From NCBI GenBank assembly GCA_023139655.1, contig JAGLNE010000066.1, forward strand, positions 1 to 9,842: 9,842 bases of DNA. Reading direction: 5' to 3'. Both the position numbers and the translations under genes were made by a program. The notes under the pieces are model-generated. The model was given only the letters and a program-made list of their open reading frames with translations, did not search any database and was not told the DNA's origin. The DNA comes from Candidatus Parcubacteria bacterium. GTDB taxonomy: Bacteria > Patescibacteriota > Patescibacteriia > Patescibacteriales > UBA12075. Shown one piece after another: positions 7,067 through 9,842 of this stretch (the first letter of the stretch is position 1; every line of letters starts with the position of its first letter).

Positions 7067-7094
7067 ATTCTTAATTTTTAATTCTTAATTTTTA
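7067..7094. repeat. 14-bp tandem AT repeat overlapping a stop codon
   Basis: Two perfect copies of attcttaattttta stand at 7067-7080 and 7081-7094, with partial copies on either side (about 7061-7098). The TAA stop of the solute-binding protein (7094-7092) is inside the second copy. The composition is pure AT apart from one C per unit. It is best read as a slippage repeat; its placement right at the end of a gene is noted because insertion there leaves the protein intact. Confidence 0.8.
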
Positions 7095-9071
7095 ATTACC
7101 GTCATTCGGCCAAATTAATTTTTTGCCGGTTTTAATATACCATTCATTAACATTGGCAAACCGGTCTTTGGGAAAAAGAATATTGGTGACATTAAAGCCT
7201 TTCAGATCCTTAGCCTGGACATAAGTATAGATCGGCGAGTACATAAATATTGCCGGCACTTCTTCGGCAATTATATTTTGAAACTCAAAATACTTCTCTT
7301 GCCTCAAACTCTGGTCCAGGCTAAGCCGGGCATCTTCCAATAATTCATCCACTACTTTATCCGCAAAATTGGCGATATTAAACCCATTCTCCCCGGTTTG
7401 CGACGAATGCCAAAAGGCATAAGGGTCCGGGTCAGCACCGACTATTTGGCCATAGAACAAGGCGTCAAATTCTCTGGTCCTGATAACTTCGTTCTGAATT
7501 CTGGTCATTGGCAAGATCTCTACAAGTGTCTTAACGCCGATTTCTTCCCAATATTTTTTTATTGCTTCCAAAATATCCCTGTTCTCATTGCGCTCCACTG
7601 TTTTGAGCGATATAGTTAAATAATTATCGTCTTTTTTTCGCCATTCACCTTCGCCCATGCCAAGGGTAATTTCAGCCTTAGTTCTAATGTCTTCTTCCTC
7701 TGAGTTTATATCCTCTTCCGCTTGGCTAATGTCTTCAGCACTTATACTGAATTTCTTCCAATCAACACTGGCCAATAATTCCTCGGACTTGGCTTTATTA
7801 TAATCATACTTCTTAACCTCCGGGTTATAGGCAAAACTATTAGCTAGTATCGGACTATCAACAACATAAGCATCACCTGCCAAAAAATTATTTATAATAT
7901 CATTCCTATCAAGCGCGTGAATCAAAGCCTGGCGAACTGCCTTGTCGGCCAGAGTTTTATTATGCTCCTGATTGAAAAATATTACAGTCAACTGTGGTAA
8001 ATACAATTTGTAAAAATGATAAGCTTTGGGCGTTAATAAATCCTCCCTATAGTCCAACGGTAGATAGCTAAGGCCATCAACTGAATTATCATTCATTGCC
8101 GCTACGGCCTCGACAAAATCCGGATAAAACAAATATTTTAAACCTACCAGAGCCGGAGTGTTATAATAGTCCGGATTAGCCTTAAGGCTGTACTCTACTA
8201 TATTCCCATTTTTATCTTTAACCAATTCATCAAACTGATAAAGGCCGGAGCCAACCGGCTTCAAATTCAATTCTGCCAAAGAGGCGGTTTCAGGCGGAAT
8301 TTGCGCCCACAGATTTGCCGGTAATACACCAAAAGTTAGCAGTTCCAAAAAGGCCGCGTAAGTGTCAGCCAAAATAAACTTAAAGCTATAGTCCCCCAAT
8401 CTTTCAGCCTCTACCCCAATAAAACTTTGCTTAAGAGGAGACTTATATTGGCTATCCTTGATAGCCGCAAAAGTAAACAAGATATCGTCGGCTGTTAACA
8501 TGGTGCCATCCTGCCATTTAACATCGCTACGGATATTAAATGTGTATTCCTTGTTGTCCTCACTAATTAAATACTCGCTAATTAGATCATTAACAAGCTC
8601 GCCACTTGGTCCACGCTTAAATAGCGAGGAATAAACCAGTTGGCTTAAATCATTGTCAACATCACTAACTGTCGAATACAAAGGATTAATGTATTTCGGA
8701 GACCCGATCAGGCCCTCGCTATAGACCCCGCCGGCCACGGGTACGACTTGCAAATTATTAAAATAAAAATAAACACCCAGGGAAACAATTGATAAAAATA
8801 TTACTATAAAGCTTAATCGAATCGCCCATAATTCCTTAGGACTTAAATATTTCTTGATATACTTAAGCTGGCGAAAATTGGGAATTCTTTTTTTACTCAA
8901 ATTATAAACCAACCGGCGATCCATCTCCAGTTGTTTCTCTGTATATTTTTTATTTTTTTTGCTAGTACTTGGCCTAGACAAAAAAATTCGACCCAATAAC
9001 CCTTTAGCTCTTTGCACCAGTCGGAGCGGGGAGCTAAGTATTTTATTGGCAAATGATTTTAGTGAGTTCAC
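7092..9071 (-). CDS. Membrane-anchored family 5 solute-binding protein (peptide/oligomer ABC transporter type)
   Basis: 659 residues. Residues 1-82 are a basic cytoplasmic tail, 83-103 a single membrane helix (IRLSFIVIFLSIVSLGVYFYF), and about 113-650 an SBP_bac_5 (DppA/OppA-type) domain outside the membrane. Family signatures are WQDGTMLTADDILFTF (186-201), PVGSGLYQF (272-280), VRQALIHALDR (379-389) and GADPDPYAFW (545-554). There is no signal-peptidase II lipobox, so anchoring is by the helix. An acidic insert (about 441-480, AEDISQAEEDINSEEEDI) is unusual. The start is GTG at 9071 with an in-frame TAA six bases upstream and no ribosome site; the next Met is residue 50. It sits 25 bp after secG, probably in one transcript. 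No permease or ATPase gene accompanies it, so its transporter, if any, is elsewhere. The ligand is unknown; peptides are the family norm. Confidence 0.9.
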   Translation of the reverse strand: MNSLKSFANKILSSPLRLVQRAKGLLGRIFLSRPSTSKKNKKYTEKQLEMDRRLVYNLSKKRIPNFRQLKYIKKYLSPKELWAIRLSFIVIFLSIVSLGVYFYFNNLQVVPVAGGVYSEGLIGSPKYINPLYSTVSDVDNDLSQLVYSSLFKRGPSGELVNDLISEYLISEDNKEYTFNIRSDVKWQDGTMLTADDILFTFAAIKDSQYKSPLKQSFIGVEAERLGDYSFKFILADTYAAFLELLTFGVLPANLWAQIPPETASLAELNLKPVGSGLYQFDELVKDKNGNIVEYSLKANPDYYNTPALVGLKYLFYPDFVEAVAAMNDNSVDGLSYLPLDYREDLLTPKAYHFYKLYLPQLTVIFFNQEHNKTLADKAVRQALIHALDRNDIINNFLAGDAYVVDSPILANSFAYNPEVKKYDYNKAKSEELLASVDWKKFSISAEDISQAEEDINSEEEDIRTKAEITLGMGEGEWRKKDDNYLTISLKTVERNENRDILEAIKKYWEEIGVKTLVEILPMTRIQNEVIRTREFDALFYGQIVGADPDPYAFWHSSQTGENGFNIANFADKVVDELLEDARLSLDQSLRQEKYFEFQNIIAEEVPAIFMYSPIYTYVQAKDLKGFNVTNILFPKDRFANVNEWYIKTGKKLIWPNDGN

Positions 9072-9096
9072 AATTTATATTACTAATAAAGTTGCC

Positions 9097-9315
9097 CTAC
9101 ATTATGATGTTGGCCAAAGAGATCGCAAAAAAAAGTACGCTAAGCACAATAGTGGCGTAGAATAATTTCTTTTCTAAACCACGTTTGGAGGCATAGACAT
9201 TGCCTTCGCCGCCGCCGCCAAAAAGACCGGATACGCCTCCTCCTCGATTCTGCATCAAAATCACTACCATCAGTGAAACCGCGATTCCAACTTGAATAAT
9301 ATTTAAGAGTTCCAT
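9097..9315 (-). CDS. secG: Preprotein translocase subunit SecG
   Basis: A 72-residue membrane protein of the SecYEG channel, the usual size for SecG. Two hydrophobic helices (about 4-21 and 51-70) flank a cytoplasmic loop with QNRGGGVSGLFGGGGEGNVY, the Gly-rich signature of the family. The C-terminal helix follows the basic stretch KRGLEKK. It precedes the membrane-anchored solute-binding protein by 25 bp, and both are probably one transcription unit. No ribosome site precedes the ATG at 9315. A TATACT hexamer ends nine bases before it, so the mRNA may have almost no leader. Other small Gly-rich membrane proteins are an unlikely alternative. Confidence 0.94.
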   Translation of the reverse strand: MELLNIIQVGIAVSLMVVILMQNRGGGVSGLFGGGGEGNVYASKRGLEKKLFYATIVLSVLFFAISLANIIM

Positions 9316-9324
9316 ATGTTTTAA

Positions 9325-9330
9325 AGTATA
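9325..9330 (-). promoter_or_regulatory. Candidate -10 element of secG (near-leaderless)
   Basis: TATACT on the minus strand is separated from the secG ATG by nine bases, which would place the transcript start about two or three bases before the ATG. The hexamer 17 bp upstream (ATAGAT) is no -35 match. The absence of a Shine-Dalgarno sequence fits a leaderless or near-leaderless message, but the -10 match alone is weak. Confidence 0.35.
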
Positions 9331-9389
9331 AAATAGTAGCTTTGAATATCTATATTGAAAAATTTTAGTCTGTATTTTGCTATAGACCC

Positions 9390-9457
9390 TTACGCAGATT
9401 TAACCCTTCGGCAAGCTCAGGACAGGCGCGGAGCAAGGCGCGGATGTTACGCGGATT
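9390..9457. repeat. GC-rich interspersed repeat bounded by 11-bp direct repeats
   Basis: A GC-rich block stands in the otherwise AT-rich 152-bp gap between rplT and secG. It is bounded by ttacgcagatt (9390-9400) and ttacgcggatt (9447-9457), identical at 10 of 11 positions. Inside are cccttcggcaagctcaggac (9404-9423), close to a sequence I know from memory as a common interspersed repeat in bacterial gaps, and two copies of aggcgcgga 12 bp apart (9424 and 9436). No gene is supported here; plus-strand translation gives the familiar nonsense LRQAQDRR. Mobile or repair-derived origin is inference. Confidence 0.6.
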
Positions 9458-9467
9458 CTTTTACAAT

Positions 9468-9818
9468 CTATTGTTTTTTAACCTTTTCCACGATCTTATC
9501 TAATACCTTTTTGTTGTTTACGGCCAAATCTGCTAAAATTTTTCGGTCCAACTCTATCTTATTTTTCTTTAGCAAATTAATAAACCGGGAATAGCTAAGG
9601 CCGCGCTCGCGCACAAAAGCGCCAATCTTGATCTGCCACAAAGCGCGAGTAGTGCGTTTCTTTTTCTTGCGGTCAACATAAGCGTGTTGTCCGGCCTTAA
9701 CGCGAGCTTCTTTGGCTTGTTTTATTAAATTTTTCCGGCCCCACTTATAGCCCTTAACTTGTTTTAATAACCTTTTTCGTTTGGCGGTGTGAGTGGTTCC
9801 TCTTTTTACTCTAGACAT
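9468..9818 (-). CDS. rplT: 50S ribosomal protein L20
   Basis: A 116-residue basic protein of the usual L20 length. The start SRVKRGTTHTAKRKRLLKQ, then GYKWGRKNLIKQAKEARVKAG (23-43), YVDRKKKKR and LWQIKIGAFVRERGLSYSRF (60-79) are the L20 signature. L20 binds 23S rRNA domain I early in large-subunit assembly and in many bacteria represses its own operon (infC-rpmI-rplT). Only 24 bp lie upstream before the window edge, so rpmI, the expected neighbour, would be outside. There is no ribosome site before ATG 9818; TATAAT four bases before the ATG is too close to be its promoter, so translation probably depends on an upstream gene. The gap after it holds a repeat and no convincing terminator. Confidence 0.97.
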   Translation of the reverse strand: MSRVKRGTTHTAKRKRLLKQVKGYKWGRKNLIKQAKEARVKAGQHAYVDRKKKKRTTRALWQIKIGAFVRERGLSYSRFINLLKKNKIELDRKILADLAVNNKKVLDKIVEKVKKQ

Positions 9819-9842
9819 ATTAATTATACGGCATTAATGTTT

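Noticed and set aside
6896..9315. secG followed by a leucine tRNA, as in Escherichia coli secG-leuU
   Set aside because: Here a large solute-binding gene intervenes and the lineages are remote, so I treat the similarity as coincidence.
9355..9594. Plus-strand open frame of 79 codons
   Set aside because: Its middle is the translated interspersed repeat (LRQAQDRR) and its end is antisense to rplT. No ribosome site and no protein-like composition.
9825..9830. TATAAT just before rplT as its promoter
   Set aside because: Only four bases separate it from the ATG, so transcription would begin inside the start codon. L20 is normally translated from an upstream operon transcript.

Overview
The window looks like a piece of a Candidate Phyla Radiation (Patescibacteria, Parcubacteria-like) genome. 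This is inferred from several traits taken together: a membrane-anchored rather than lipoprotein-type solute-binding protein with a long basic cytoplasmic tail, RNase J with a basic N-terminal extension, core genes without clear Shine-Dalgarno sequences, a tRNA gene without encoded CCA, and short AT-rich or hairpin repeats in the gaps. No taxonomic marker was aligned, so the rank is tentative. Every supported gene lies on the minus strand, so transcription runs from high to low coordinates.

Layout in transcription order: rplT (ribosomal protein L20, 9818-9468); a 152-bp gap with a GC-rich interspersed repeat; secG (9315-9097); 25 bp later an orphan family 5 solute-binding protein (9071-7092); a 110-bp gap with a 14-bp tandem repeat and a large imperfect hairpin; tRNA-Leu(CAG) (6979-6896); a short gap with four 7-bp repeats; RNase J (6804-5017). 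This half is housekeeping: translation, secretion, peptide or oligomer binding and RNA decay.

From 5016 down the content is accessory. A compact three-gene unit has its own promoter and a terminator: a 63-aa protein, a 91-aa acidic protein, and a 216-aa protein with the His/Cys signature of a clan CD (caspase/gingipain-like) protease, the last two overlapping by 38 bp. After the terminator comes a promoter region with four hexamers spaced exactly 11 bp apart, a perfect AGGAGG site, and a very large secreted protein of at least 1226 residues that runs off the left edge. It joins a signal peptide, two tandem beta-helix modules, an LCAT-like alpha/beta-hydrolase with a complete Ser-Asp-His triad, an Ig-like domain and a helical C-terminal domain. 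The DNA encoding the hydrolase is much more AT-rich (about 30% GC) than that encoding the beta-helix (about 41% GC), which suggests a fusion of parts with different histories.

The two items most worth follow-up are the small-protein/caspase-like protease cassette and the mosaic surface lipase with its periodic promoter boxes. No CRISPR array, insertion sequence, phage gene or origin was seen. No gap without a gene exceeds 300 bp.
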